In this document: positions 53,057 through 64,000 of the stretch, in pieces | Layout of the letters: each line of letters starts with the position of its first letter | How positions within the stretch are numbered: position 1 is the stretch's first letter | NCBI GenBank assembly: GCA_013368375.1 | Contig: JAACJP010000039.1 | Location: 186,001 to 250,000, forward strand | Origin: Tricholomella constricta | Taxonomy: Eukaryota; Basidiomycota; Agaricomycetes; Agaricales; Lyophyllaceae | DNA length: 64,000 bases | Reading direction: 5' to 3' | The notes under the pieces: generated by a model | Databases searched by the model: none | Seen by the model: only the letters and a program-made list of their open reading frames with translations | What the model was told of the DNA's origin: nothing | Position numbers and translations under genes: made by a program

Positions 53057-54271
53057 ATGCCTGTTCATATCCCAGCTTCCCTGGTCCGCTGCATCCTCTC
53101 CATCCACAAATTCTTCCACGCCATGCCATCGCCATCTCCCTCTTCTGACGATTTCACGGCACTCGTCGACAAATGTCTCTTCCCCACACTCGCTACTGTC
53201 AAAGAATGGAACATCGAGATGCACTTCAACGAAAGCCGATTCGGAGAGCTGATGACGGGTGCTTTCGTTCGCAAGCTATACTTCGTCAAGGCCTCCTTTG
53301 GCGCCCAGCATGAACACGTTGTAGCCGAGATTCACCACCGCACCAGCGTCCACCCGCCAGTGCGATACCTCCGGCTCGAACGTGTCGGCGGAAACAAGAA
53401 GCTACAGGACCAAAAGAGGCGCGACGAGCAGCAGCAGCGGCGCGAACAGGAGCGGCGCGTAGAGGAAAACTCCCTGCCGGCTTTGGCGGACACTGCGTCC
53501 GAAAGCAGCAGGGACAGCCTCAGGAAACGCAATTACGATGCCATGGATACCGTCAGGGTGGTGCGAAAGTGGGCTCCAACAAACCTGGTGTACACCATGA
53601 CGTTCACGGATGACGACCACGTCCCATCACTCGAGGACCTTGCAATTGCCGCTCAAGTTGCTCACGAAGAGGATGAACAGTACACATTGCTTGAGCACCA
53701 GTGCTATTGGTGGGCCGACACCCTCATGGCCATACTCGAAAGCACGGTCGAAGAAAGGTACCGCGTCAAGAAGCTCTATCACGAGGAACGCAAAAAGGAT
53801 AACGAGGTATACAAGAAAAAGACGCGCAGTGGGAAACTTCGTTATAAATGGGTCGACATTCCAGTCTATAACCGTGACGAAGTCTCCGTCTCCCACTTGA
53901 ATTCTCGCTTTGAAGCTTGCAAGGCGCCTTTTGTACGATTTAACAATTTGTCTGGTTACCGTTGCTTTTCGCCGATACTAACTTACAATTTATAGGAGGA
54001 ATCGAGGCTCGAGAAGAGGAGACTCAAGGAGGAAGCAGAGTTTTTCAAGGGGGAAGCAGGGCGTAGCGCAGAGTCCCAACGCGTATTGGAGGAAGGCCAG
54101 CGCGTATTAGAAGCAAAGCTGAAGGCAGCAGAAGATGCGCGGCAGGCCTCAGAAGATGCGCGGCAGGCCTCAGAAGTTGCGCGACAGGCCGAACGGCTCG
54201 AATTCGAAGCCCGGTACGCGAAACTTGTGGAGAATTTTCAGTCGGGACTGCCGCTTACTTCTGCCGCTTGA
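53057..54271 (+). CDS. uncharacterised 383-aa protein with C-terminal coiled coil
   Basis: Two exons (53057-53932 and 53996-54271) join in phase 0 across a 63-bp intron (gtacga...ctaac...tatag). The N-terminal half is globular, with FTALVDKCLFPTLATVKEWNIEMHFNE; a charged QKRRDEQQQRREQERR helix follows. A segment with tryptophans (CYWWADTLMAILE, YKWVDIPVYNRDEV) comes next. The C-terminus is strongly heptad-like (EESRLEKRRLKEEAEFF...AEDARQASEDARQASEVARQAERLEFE) and includes a duplicated DARQASE unit. It looks like one of the lineage-specific fungal families; no function inferred. An alternative ATG at 53123 (MPSPSPS) is possible. Absence of stops and a good intron make a real gene likely. Confidence 0.7.
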
Positions 54272-57103
54272 CGAATTCGCCGCCATACGTTCATACTCCC
54301 GCCGGACATTTTTTTTACCTACTGCGAGCGTTCTTTATCTACGTTGGAGACTCCTGACGGACTTTTACTTCCCTACTGCGAGTGCCTTGATCTACGTTTG
54401 AGCCATTTGATACCTTTGCTTGATATACCTTTTTTCGCCTGCCGTACCATTCCCGAGCATCGAGCGCTTCCGAACCCTCATCCTCGGTGAGTCGGTATCG
54501 TCCTCATCCTCGACAACCTCGCTGACGGGGAAAAGCCTTATGATGATCGTGCACCGCCTGGTCCGCTTCATCTTCATTTAATCTGTCGTACTCGTTGTAC
54601 TCCTTCTCCTCACTGCTGGAAAAGTTGAAGGACCTGTTCTAAATCGATGCATTTAAGCCTTCAACTATGTAACAGTATGATATGCTAGCGATCCTGCGAA
54701 CATATGTGCACTGTGGACGAATTCAGAACTTTGACGAGCCCTCCTCTTTGACGTCATCGACCAACCAATGCCATCGCTTAACCAGGTGCTCATCTTGTCC
54801 CCATCCTTCAGGTACACTGCGGCTTCCTCACGAACCCGCTGCACACCTTTGGGAGTTCTAGTCAAAATGGTTGAACCTGGCTCTAGAGTGCAGTGATTGA
54901 CGAAGTTAGGCCACCGACCCAATCTCCAGTTCAAGTTTGTTCAGCATGGACTGTGAGCACGGAGAACTCGATCAAAATACGTTCTACTCGCCGGGGGCAC
55001 TTTGGGCTTCACACAGTATACGTCTTTGCAGGCTACTGTCAGGAGCTGTATTGGATTATTTTTTTTCACTTTGTGGAGGCAATGGGTGCGTTCCTCTTTC
55101 AACACGTCACGACTGATGGCCTGTGCTAATTCTTGGCTAATTCCCAGATGTGTTTTGGCAATTGAATTGACAACGAACAGGCGGTTTTCAAAGGGCTCCA
55201 ATCGCCTGTTCCCTCACTCAGTCATGGTCATACAAACTTTTGCGGTCCGCATTAGCTGATACGACCTACATGGTCGCTAATTTCCAATTATCTCCGGCCT
55301 TTGGGATCTATGCAGCTGTACGGCGGATTGGAAGCTACCCATGTGAACTCCGAGCAACGGCGGTATCAAACAGAAGGTACCCTGGGGTGAACTTTGGTCT
55401 TCCACATCGATCCTTACGGTATCTCTCTCATGCACGTCGGTCACCCATGGGCATTCCGACGAACTGTGCAAGGGTTACCTGTCTCCACGCCAGCACGACG
55501 TCTGCATCCTGGGACGATCCTTGGTACCACGGGGGGGGACATTTCGTCACGACTTTCTACGAGCCATATTGACACTGGCACCGTCTAAACTGCGAATTAG
55601 ACCGATCAGATGGCCCAGGAATGTTAGGCGGAGCTTTAGTTGGCATAGTTCATGCAGGTTCGAACATTGCAATAGGTTTTGTTATGTCACAATTTAGTGC
55701 TTGTTTACTAAGCCGCACAACACACTAATGTCGCTCTCGGAGCGCCGATTATCTGACGGCTCACTTCTCAACATGAGAAATTCCTGCCGCCTGGTCAATT
55801 TGCCGATTGAATTTGTCTTCACCTCCAGGTCTTCATTCTCAAGATCTGTAGGTGTGTTATCTCACATCAGTACATAGTGACGTCTTCATCTCATTACTCG
55901 AGGGCTTATTATGTGCGCGACTTCAGGGACCTAGAACACGAGCAGATTTAGTCCACGCCCGATGACTCAGGATCATACTCGTGTGCTTTCTACTACTACG
56001 AACCTTGGGCTTGACTACTGTTTCTGGATGCGATCTTGTTGTCTCCCTAGATGGCTACGCGATTTGCGCAATTTCCGATCATGACGACTTGGCTTTGGCT
56101 GGCTTTGGGTTCGCCGGGATACGGCTTGTTTTGTTGGTCCGGAAGCTCACTTGGGCTACGCCGAGGACATCCTTATTGCAGTCGGAACTAGCCCAGGAAA
56201 GCCTCGGATTATAGAGAACAACTTTTCAGGGTGGAACATTGTAGAAGTGGGCGTGGGTCGAATTTCCGTTCCCGAGTCGAAGATTCAGAACGACAGACCC
56301 ACTAGAAGATCAAAAGCTGCAGGATCGTATCTATGGACAGAGTTCTTGACCGGCATCCATCATTCCAAGATCGAAGGAAACCACGAGAACGACATAGCGT
56401 GTGATCCCATGATCCATTGGCCAAACGTTTTCCGGCGATTTTTCCGGCCATGTGTTCTGCAATGGCGGCGGCTCAATCCGCCGTTAATTCCGTTTTTCGT
56501 CCTGGTCCTCACCTTGGATTGAGATACTGACAGCGTTTAGCTTGCGCAGTGCAGTATCATCTAAGGGGCCTGATAATAAATCGACATGAATTTCGCTTGT
56601 CAAGACTGTCTCCAGTGTCTATTTATAGACACGAATTGAAGAGTCGGGTGAAACAGTGCTGACGTCAGCAATCCTTTCCGGTTCTTCTCGTCATTTTCCC
56701 CTCGCGGACCTACCAGCTATCTGAGGCTCATACTGCTGCCTGTGGTCTGTGCTGCTTGAAATGTATAGTTGGCTCTGGTGCTGCGCGAGAATAATATATT
56801 TCTCAAAGTTCTCGTTTGACAATGTCCTCGGGCTCAATTCAGAATACTGCCGATTCTGGATCCGACAGTGATTTCGGATCCGCAATCGACAAATTGGGCC
56901 TCACGCATCCTGCCATCTATGTTTCTGGATTCACCATTATCCGATGTCTAAGCCGTTTTTGTTCGGTCGGATACTCTCGGGTTCGAGGTAGTATAAAGAC
57001 CAAGCATGAAATGCAGAACATCTTTACCGTGTGTGTATAGCTCCATCCGCGCGTGTGTGTATCTCTCTCTCCACCACTGTTCGCCCATTGAAAACTCATC
57101 ACA
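54272..57103. other. long intergenic region
   Basis: Several open stretches (for example minus 54665-54934 and 54941-55201, plus 56151-56522) look weakly protein-like but lack domains I recognise and cannot be joined with confidence; possibly decayed genes. A TATAAAG at 56992-56998 belongs to the next gene. Confidence 0.35.
56992..56998 (+). promoter_or_regulatory. TATA box of the MARVEL-like gene
   Basis: TATAAAG lies 112 bp upstream of the ATG at 57104, with CT/GT-rich leader sequence between. Confidence 0.55.
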
Positions 57104-57858
57104 ATGAGTGAGTGCAGCTCCTCTTGAACTATTAACTTTTCTATCACCATCCGGTTCTAGACGCTGATCTACTTTGTTGAATAGAGAGAGAGCAAGATAC
57201 AGAAGTCGTCACCGTCAGGACCTTCGCTTCATCCCCAAGGCGTGCTCTCTATGCCGCCTCGTGGATCCTCCTTTTCTGCATCGCAGCGGCCGAGCTGGGC
57301 CTGATCTCCCAGCAGCTCCATAACGGGGGCAACTCCTACGAGGGCTACGCGAACAAGATGTTCAAACACATCCTCGGGCTTCTCCTCTTCAGCGTGATCC
57401 TGGTTTTCCTAATGTGCATCGGCCACTTCTTCGCTGGCCCCATCAGTGCGTATCTATTCATCCCCGTTGCCTCGTCGCAATTGATAACGGTTGGGTACCC
57501 TTCCCTGCAGTGATGGCCTTCTGGGTGCTCACCGCGGCTACTTCCTGGGGCGTGGGCGCTGGTGTAACATGGCAGTCCTCGCCGTACAGGCATTACAACT
57601 GCCACGATGAGGACCCCAATGTGACGTTCAGTGGAACCCGATGGGCAGAACAGCAGTTCTTCAGCCAGTGCTCCCGCATCGTCACCATCCAGGGTCTTGC
57701 ATGGGCCGAGTGTGAGTCGTCCTTCATATTCCTATATCTGGATGGGTCTGATCGTATGAACTGTTGCAGGGGGACTTCTCGTGATGATGTTCTTCGGCAT
57801 GCTCTACCATATCTTTGAGATCAAGACAAGGCCAAACCTTTCCTTCTACGGAGCGTAG
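57104..57858 (+). CDS. MARVEL-like four-helix membrane protein, 184 aa
   Basis: Exons 57104-57107, 57185-57445, 57511-57711 and 57770-57858 join in frame. The first coding exon is only ATGA. The protein has four hydrophobic helices: SWILLFCIAAAELGLIS, ILGLLLFSVILVFLMCIGHF, AFWVLTAATSWGVGAGVTW and GLLVMMFFGMLYHIFEI. The luminal loop before the last helix contains paired cysteines (HYNCHDEDPN, FFSQCSRI). This is the topology of fungal MARVEL-domain proteins, which associate with plasma-membrane or vesicle lipid domains. The cytosolic tails are short. Assignment to MARVEL is by topology and general sequence style. Confidence 0.82.
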
Positions 57859-58638
57859 GGTCGGCCCTTGACATCATCCTTCCTCGATTGCCCGACATCC
57901 CTACGTTTCGTTCCGTGGAATTTTGTTTTTTTGTCATCATCGTTTGTTTACTAGCCTTGTTGTTCAACAATACCTCTTCATATCCCACGTCAGAATCATC
58001 TCTCCCCTTTACCCTTTACCCTTTCTCTTACTACCCCCCATCCCACTCTGGATCTATGCCCCACTCCATATCCACATCCTAATCTCTTTTTCTTCCTTCA
58101 CGACTGGTCACGAATACTAATTATATTCTTTCCAAGCTGACGGGTAGCATTGCCAGTCAGAAGTTGTAGTCCTGTAATAGTTGGGAATATGATGACTGGC
58201 TGCCCATTTCTCTGAAAAAATTCATCGGTATCTCACAGGAATTTTACGGCGGGCGCAATTGCAATTGACGGTGCGTCGATTCATGAGAAGTCCGCGGAGA
58301 TTCGAATTTCTTGAATAGCATTAGGATCAATGACGTCAATCAATCAAGCAGGGTATAAGGATGTTAGTGTTACTACCGAATACAAGATGCGTGGAGGGTA
58401 TAATCTGCCTAGGAGCAAAATTTTACAACAGAATTGTAAGAACCGCCTCGGAGGTCAAGGACAGGCAAGGAGTACATACAACAACAGAATGCACAAACGT
58501 AGGAGGTAACTCTGGATCCAGAGAGGGGGCTACATGTATGTATGCATGATTTAATAAATGTTGTTTGAAAGGTGGGGAATCAAGAGTCAAAACCGCCGAA
58601 ATAAACTTACGGGAGTGAGCTGACACATAGTTATCCGT
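57859..58638. other. intergenic between convergent genes
   Basis: CT-rich 3' region of the MARVEL-like gene followed by unassigned sequence. Confidence 0.4.
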
Positions 58639-61082
58639 TCAACGTAAGTCCACAATTTCCAACTTGATGTCCCTCATCTGGACGTGACCCTTGTCTGCAT
58701 CCTAAAACAAGGAAAACGAAAAAAAGTACATCAGCTCACTGATCGCCGACGGCACAAAATATCGTCACATACCGTGTATATCGGCAGATCGGGGTGAGGG
58801 TGGAAGGCCTCCTTGGCTTTGCATTCCAGAACTGTCTTCAAACCGGGGGGGTCGGTAAGACGGAATATGCCAAAGCTACGAATGATCAGCGGTTCGCGCA
58901 GAGCATGTAAGGACGGGAGGAGACAGACATACTTGGGATTGGACTTGGGTGCGCAGACGACCGCGAACGATTCTGGAAGCATGCGCTGGAATCCGGAATG
59001 GGTGTGCAGATCTACAGAAGACATGAAACCTGGCGATAACCATATTTAGTCCAATGTCAGTCAATCCAGGTATTAGGGTTGTGACGCACAAGACTGGGAA
59101 GGGTGGGTATGTATCTGTCGCAACCACAGCAATGTCAGTGAGTGTAACAAAACGAAGAAGATTGAGCGAAGCACCCACCCATCCAAGTGTGATCAAGTTC
59201 CTCTCCTCCGTGAACTGCAACACCAGCTCCTCCTCGTCCATCGTACACGTATCGCTCGTTGCGTGCTGCTTCGGGATCAACAGCGTCGTCACCACGAACT
59301 TCGAGCCGCGGTCCTTGCCCAGCAGCAGCCCGCATGTCTCCAGGTTCAAGTTCGTGTTCGCCTTCGCGATCGTGAGAAAGCGCGGGAGGCAGTCGCGCGG
59401 CAAGTTTACCCGGCGCAGACCTTCCTTCGTGCGAGGCACTCGTTCGGAGTCGGAGCGGACATGCGTCTGCGGCGGCGGCGGCGGAGCCGTCTGCGGGACT
59501 GGCGGCGCGGCGCGTGAGGGACCAGGGTAGGATGGGTATTGGGCTGACGGCTGCGGCTGAACTCTGGGAGGGGGCGACGGCTGGGGCCGGGGTGGGGGCG
59601 CCAATTGGAATGGCGGTGGTGCTGAATGAGGTGGCCTCGCGAGGTGATGGTTTGGGTATAGGTAAGGACGTAATGTATCTTCCGGAGCAATAAACATAGA
59701 GTTGGCGGAGGGATGGTAGCCCTGGCGTTTCTGGTGCTGCGTCATGAGCTGCGGGTACTGAATGCGGCTGCCTTCTACGAGCGACGGGGAGGTGGTCGTT
59801 ATTGGTGGGGGGTATGAAGGACTACGCGTACATCAGTGGATGGAGCAATATAGAATTAGCGGATAGGATTCAGGCACACGTGTTGATAACACGCACCTCC
59901 TGGCAGGTGGTACTCTTGTAGGGGTTCTTGGGGATTCCGTGGCTTGTCTCTGGTTTCCACCATGGCGCCTACTATGACGTACCGATTCTGAATCCGTCGA
60001 GTCACCTTCGTACCCCGCAGGACTCTCTATTGGCAGCCGAGGCGGCTCATGGAACGAAGGAGGTCGAGAGCGAGTATTGGCCGGTGTGTAAAGTCCTGCT
60101 GATGATTGAATGGGTGTCCGGTTGGGATACAAGGCGGAAGAGGACGCCGGCGTGACAGACGAAGATGTCGATGCGATATAGGAGACGGGTGTCGGGGGGT
60201 TCACCGTAACTCCAGGATTGTTTACTGCGATGGTCTGCCTCACAGTCCGCGCAGCTTCATCCGCCTCCTGCTGCCGGTTCGCAATCCCCTCTTTCTCTTG
60301 CCTCTTCAGCTCTCGACGTCTCACAATCTCCTCCTCTCGCTGTCGCATCTCCTCCTGCTGCTGTTGATGCGCCGCGCGTTCATCGTTGCCGGACAACCCA
60401 GCAGCCCGTTGTGCGGCAGCAACTGCGGCGTCTTTCTTCTTTTCGGCAGCGTTGGCGGCCGCCATGCGGTCCTTTCCGTTCTCTCGCGCCCTCGCCGCTC
60501 TCAATTCACGCCATTTCTGCTTTTCTTCCTCTATCATCCGCTGAGCCTCTTCCGCGGAAATTCCTGGTTTCTGCGTGGGGTCATCTACGTCAGCCCAGCG
60601 TATAGTGACCCCGCGCGCATCAATCTCGTCAGTCGCATGTTCATTATTCCATTCGATGAGGCGGTTAACGAGGATAGGCTTGATTTCGCCCATCTTTTCC
60701 AGCATCTCTTGCCCGTTCTAAGGAAGACACAAAATGTCAGCAATGCACCAAGGACGTTATGAGGATCAGGAGCACTGAGAAATGACTGCGGCGCAGGAGA
60801 GTATGAATTACAGACCAAAGTGAGATTATGCCGCTGAGCTCCAGTGAGGAGAGTCGTAAAGTCGCGATGAGTTGGAATTTTCTCCAGGACTAGCGTCGCC
60901 GCCTTGGCAAACATAACAAAGGCATTTTCAAGGTCGCCGTCCATGATATGCTGTCTCGCAAGCTTTCTGTATTTCTCTGCTGTACGCAGGTAATGCTTAA
61001 GGTCGCGAGTCTCATCCCATAGGTTATCGAGGGCTGTGTCTGCAAGCTGAGCGATGGTAGCAGGCTTCCCGGCGGAATCCAT
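58639..61082 (-). CDS. AMSH-type JAMM metalloprotease (K63-linked deubiquitinase), 672 aa
   Basis: Zinc isopeptidase acting on ubiquitinated cargo at endosomes, in the family of STAMBP/AMSH and S. pombe Sst2. Seven exons join exactly in frame: 58639-58701, 58773-58875, 58933-59029, 59090-59114, 59179-59821, 59897-60717, 60816-61082. The N-terminal ~100 residues are the MIT-like/USP8-dimer domain (LRTAEKYRKLARQHIMDGDLENAFVMFAKAATL split into blocks), then a long charged coiled coil (EEAQRMIEEEKQKWRELRAA, EEEIVRRRELKRQEKEG), a Pro/Ser-rich spacer, and a C-terminal JAMM domain starting near VNLPRDCLPRFL. The metal motif HTHPSQSCFMSSVD is complete. Its IHTHPSQS part comes from a 25-nt microexon. 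The start ATG 61082 is chosen because the upstream extension lacks ATG. Confidence 0.94.
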
Positions 61083-62427
61083 CGAGCTTTGCTGAGAGCG
61101 GCGGAGAGGCTGTACTGGTTGTTGTAGAACGGGAGCAAGTTCCACAGATCTATATCGAGGTTTACTGCGTACATCTCACGTGACGATTCCTCGCCAACCC
61201 TGGTAACTGGTCGGGTACCTTTGTGCTAACGAAGGTCTAATCGGACAATACTTTTGAATACAAGAAACGATGTACAACACAACGAGGCTTTGAAGGGCAG
61301 TTCTAAATGCCTAGAATTGCACCAAACGCCGTCACGTCAGCCTGGTAGCGCCGAGTACCAGGCGCAAATACAGAAGCAACCGACGGATGAGGTGTGCACT
61401 GATGAAGAAAGGCTGTGCAACCTGTGCTTAAGCACCATCCTATTTCCGTCGACTAGTAGGTATCAGCGACACGGCGTTCATCTAGATGGTTATTCCCTTC
61501 ACGCCAGACAGAATATCCAGGTTCAGGTCAGACTCTTAATAGTTCCTACCTACAAGGCCAGCATCATGATCATTGATCGTCCGTCCCCTGTCGCTGGTAC
61601 TTACTTACTCAGAAAGTGATGATATCTAAAGCGCCCAAGGAAACAGCAAGATGATCATGAGCACACAGCCATCGAAATATATCCAGCATGGTCAAAAAAG
61701 CCCTTCAGGAAGCGATGTAGAAGCAAAAACGAACGGTCTGTATGAGCCTAGAAGAAAAAGCCGTATCACGTTTGGCACTGCCTGGCAAGGGTCGTTTCGT
61801 CTTTGACCCGGAGTCGTGGATGAGCAGTAATCTACTTCGGTGGTCGGCGAGGGAATTACCAGGTGATTTTAGGTCCGTCGCCGTAGGTAGTGATTATCTT
61901 CACCAACGCCAGCGTCGAGCCAAGTGGTTCAAGATGAGAAGGCGCATTCTGGGTCCAAGTACTTTAATAACAAGCCAATGGGTGCAGAGAAGAATAGCCT
62001 CAGATTATTTTTTGGCTGGGAGGGAGCAGATGGCACCGAACGGTCCGGAAGATTTCTGTCTGACTTTGAACTGGCCGGGATGCCGAGTGATGTCGAAGGT
62101 CAAGAATTTCAGTTCTGACCTCCAGCGTGTCCTCTAATTTCACCCTGGCACGAATTCAGGACCACTGACGGCCGCGGTCATGCCCTAGTAAAACCGCTGT
62201 CTCTGCGAAAGCAGGTTGAACAAGGCGCTCAATTCGGAGTTCAAAACTTTTGTGATGGGCCCCGCCACTTGGCCCGCCATGGCAACTCTTGACTGCGCAC
62301 CTCCATGACCTGATCGTCCGTCCGTCGCTCTCAAAAAAGCCAACGTTAGTCGTTCACGTTTGTTCATGCCTAAATATGTGAATACTGAAATCCGCTGCTA
62401 GGAACGACTGACCTTTCTGTACTTGCC
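61083..62427. other. intergenic
   Basis: An open stretch 61742-62137 (plus) has no recognisable domain. Nothing else seen. Confidence 0.4.
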
Positions 62428-62703
62428 ATGGAAGTCGGTCACGCGCCAAACGCGAAGGATCGCATCAGCAAGGATGTGCTGGAGAACGAGGACATCCTTC
62501 TACACATATTCGAGCAATTCGTACTTGATTCTTACGATGAGGAGATGACCAGCACTTCCAGGACTCACCTGTTATGGGCTGCCTTGACATGCAAAGCATT
62601 CCTTGATCCAGCCTTAAATGTGCTCTGGAAAACAATGTATAACTACATTCCGCTTTTAAGGCTGCTACCTTTTGTATCGTTCGTTTCCGAGTTCTATTTA
62701 TAG
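62428..62703 (+). pseudogene. F-box protein N-terminal fragment
   Basis: ATG 62428 gives a 91-aa frame with the fungal F-box-like pattern ENEDILLHIFEQF...LLWAALTCKAFLDPALNVLWKTMYNYIPLLRLLPF. In mushroom F-box proteins this leads into a leucine-rich-repeat region of several hundred residues. Here a stop follows at 62703 and nothing matching continues downstream. Most likely a truncated copy. Confidence 0.6.
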
Positions 62704-63640
62704 AACGAGGATATATCAACCTGCCTTGCGCGTGGGAATCAGAGCAATAAAAAGTGATGGCATGATGGCATTACGTGTTCGCGGTTACTCATAGTATAAC
62801 ATCGTTATAATGGCACGATCGACTCTACCACCAGTTATTGCTGCTGTGCATGCACAGCACAAAGCCTTAAATTTTGATTGAAGTGTAATTTTAGACAAAC
62901 ATAAATAACAACAGCATTTCACACCCATTACATGCGAGGTTCGCTCGAAAGAGAACTTTGAGGGAATTAAAAGCTTTTCAACACTTACTCTCAAATTACC
63001 CAGACATTTTTTACAGATTTTTTCCTACATTTTATGCTGCCTGTCCTAGGGTCGAAACCGCATGCGCGCGATTTCTTCGTCGCATCATCAGATGGCACCT
63101 TATGGACCAGGATATACGAGGCAAAGTATATATCATTGAGAGCTAAGTAGTTATCCCAGGCAGGCTCAAATTCTATAGGAGGGATAAGGGCTTCCAACAT
63201 GTCGCCGTCGTGCTCGTCTCTGTACCCGGCAACGTGCAAAATGACCAAAAAATGACCCCCTCCATCTCCACAGAAACTGCCAAGTGGAACCACAGTGTGA
63301 ACGATACTGCTTCGGTTTATGATGTCAAAGGACCGGTTGATGCACTTTAAGAAGAGAAAATACTGAAATATGCCGAGCAAGGACCTCGAGGCTGCTCCTG
63401 TCGACAAAAGATGGTACAGGTGTGATGGAGGGAACAATCCAAGGGGGATCGGTACAGAAGCAAATTAAGACCGTTCAACCGATCACAAGAAGTCCATCAT
63501 CGGCTTTTTACTGAACAGAAAGAAGTGCTCACTTACGGATGGTAGGATCGTGCTGTTAATCCGGATATCATTCCAGGTTGATCAGATTTACTCGCGGGCG
63601 GCGGAGGTCGTGCATATATGCTCATGTGAGAAAAGGTACA
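62704..63640. other. AT-rich intergenic
   Basis: No gene recognised. Confidence 0.4.
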
Positions 63641-63689
63641 CATGCATACATAAACTGACGACGTACTAAAACAGGACCTTGTGTTATCT

Positions 63690-64000
63690 GTCATTAGGCA
63701 GTCGAATTTGAGGCGCCTGTTTATGGCCTCGTACCACCTGTTCACAACCTCAGTTTCGGTATGTCGTTTCTCGGGGTCGGAGTCTTTCCCGATGCGCCAT
63801 TCACATCGGAGCTTCCAAATAAGGTGGGTGGACTCTGTCATAATAATTTTGTACAGGCGATTGGCCCCGGCTTTAGGTTTCCCTTGATCGTCTTTGAAGG
63901 ATAGCAGGGCGCACCCAATTGCTCCATATCGGGAGGCAATCTGACGGCTAGGTTCCGTTCGTCGTTCTCCCCGTACCATAGGCCGCTACCTGCTCGTGCA
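63690..64000 (-). pseudogene. C-terminal fragment of a LINE-type retrotransposon polyprotein
   Basis: The minus strand reads GAIGCALLSFKD...GANRLYKIIMTESTHLIWKLRCEWRIG...EVVNRWYEAINRRLKFDCLMT. This is the conserved tail (TES.HLIWKLRCER....NRW..AIN.RL..D) of endonuclease/RT/RNase H non-LTR elements of basidiomycetes. It runs off the right end of the window and lacks a clean terminus on the left. Only the tail is present. Confidence 0.65.

Noticed and set aside
53332..53620. Antisense ORFs over the 383-aa gene and over other coding exons
   Set aside because: They are frame shadows of charged or GC-rich coding sequence with no independent support.
54665..55201. A two-piece minus-strand gene
   Set aside because: The open stretches read somewhat protein-like (for example LEPGSTILTRTPKGVQRVREEAA split over the frame), but I cannot name a family or join the pieces by credible introns.

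Overview
This is nuclear DNA of a filamentous basidiomycete, most likely an Agaricomycete. Its host genes carry many 48-90 bp GT-AG introns. They include complex I NUO78, a proline-rich annexin, an AMSH-type JAMM deubiquitinase and a MARVEL-like membrane protein. Families typical of mushroom-forming fungi, such as a fungal F-box remnant and a Myb/SANT-plus-DDE Harbinger transposon, fill the rest. No rRNA gene, canonical tRNA gene or CRISPR array was seen.

Layout. 1-17.3 kb is a nest of retroelements. A degraded DIRS-like element (minus strand) was hit in its RNase H region by a 12.9-kb chromodomain Ty3/gypsy element, 'element A' (157-13075, TSD ctccg). It was hit again in its gag by a 590-bp terminal-repeat retrotransposon in miniature, a TRIM (15835-16424, TSD gtctt). 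17.3-23.5 kb is a patchwork of broken host-gene pieces, all on the minus strand and still carrying introns: ribonucleotide reductase small subunit, Sec61 alpha and probably beta-COP. 23504-29870 is a nearly intact chromodomain Ty3/gypsy element, 'element B' (plus strand, TSD cctct). 29.9-30.1 kb duplicates sequence found upstream of the annexin gene. 30.3-31.8 kb is a fungal hypothetical gene. 33422-36613 is an apparently complete PIF/Harbinger DNA transposon with 48-bp TIRs and TAA target duplications.

From 37 kb to the right end it is mostly host sequence: annexin (37064-38925), a trypsin-fold serine protease-like gene with one frameshift (41063-42998), a MIT-like fragment, an uncharacterised 438-aa gene (44315-45824), a weak two-exon gene, NUO78 (47833-50623), an uncharacterised 383-aa coiled-coil gene (53057-54271), the MARVEL-like gene (57104-57858), AMSH (58639-61082), an F-box fragment and the tail of a LINE-type element.

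Main discoveries. (1) The TRIM's LTR encodes a compact tRNA-like fold with no anticodon arm but with A and B boxes. Its 3' end plus CCA exactly matches the element's own primer-binding site over 11 nt. (2) Element A's LTR carries four tandem hairpins with a conserved core and four different, internally complementary basal stems. (3) Element B shows a Tf1-style self-priming arrangement and a textbook -1 frameshift signal (G GGT TTT, 7-nt spacer, 8-bp stem) at the gag/pol junction. (4) Element A's gag-pol is one frame broken by two TGA codons, and it has an additional ~1020-aa ORF after pol, preceded by three palindromic repeats.
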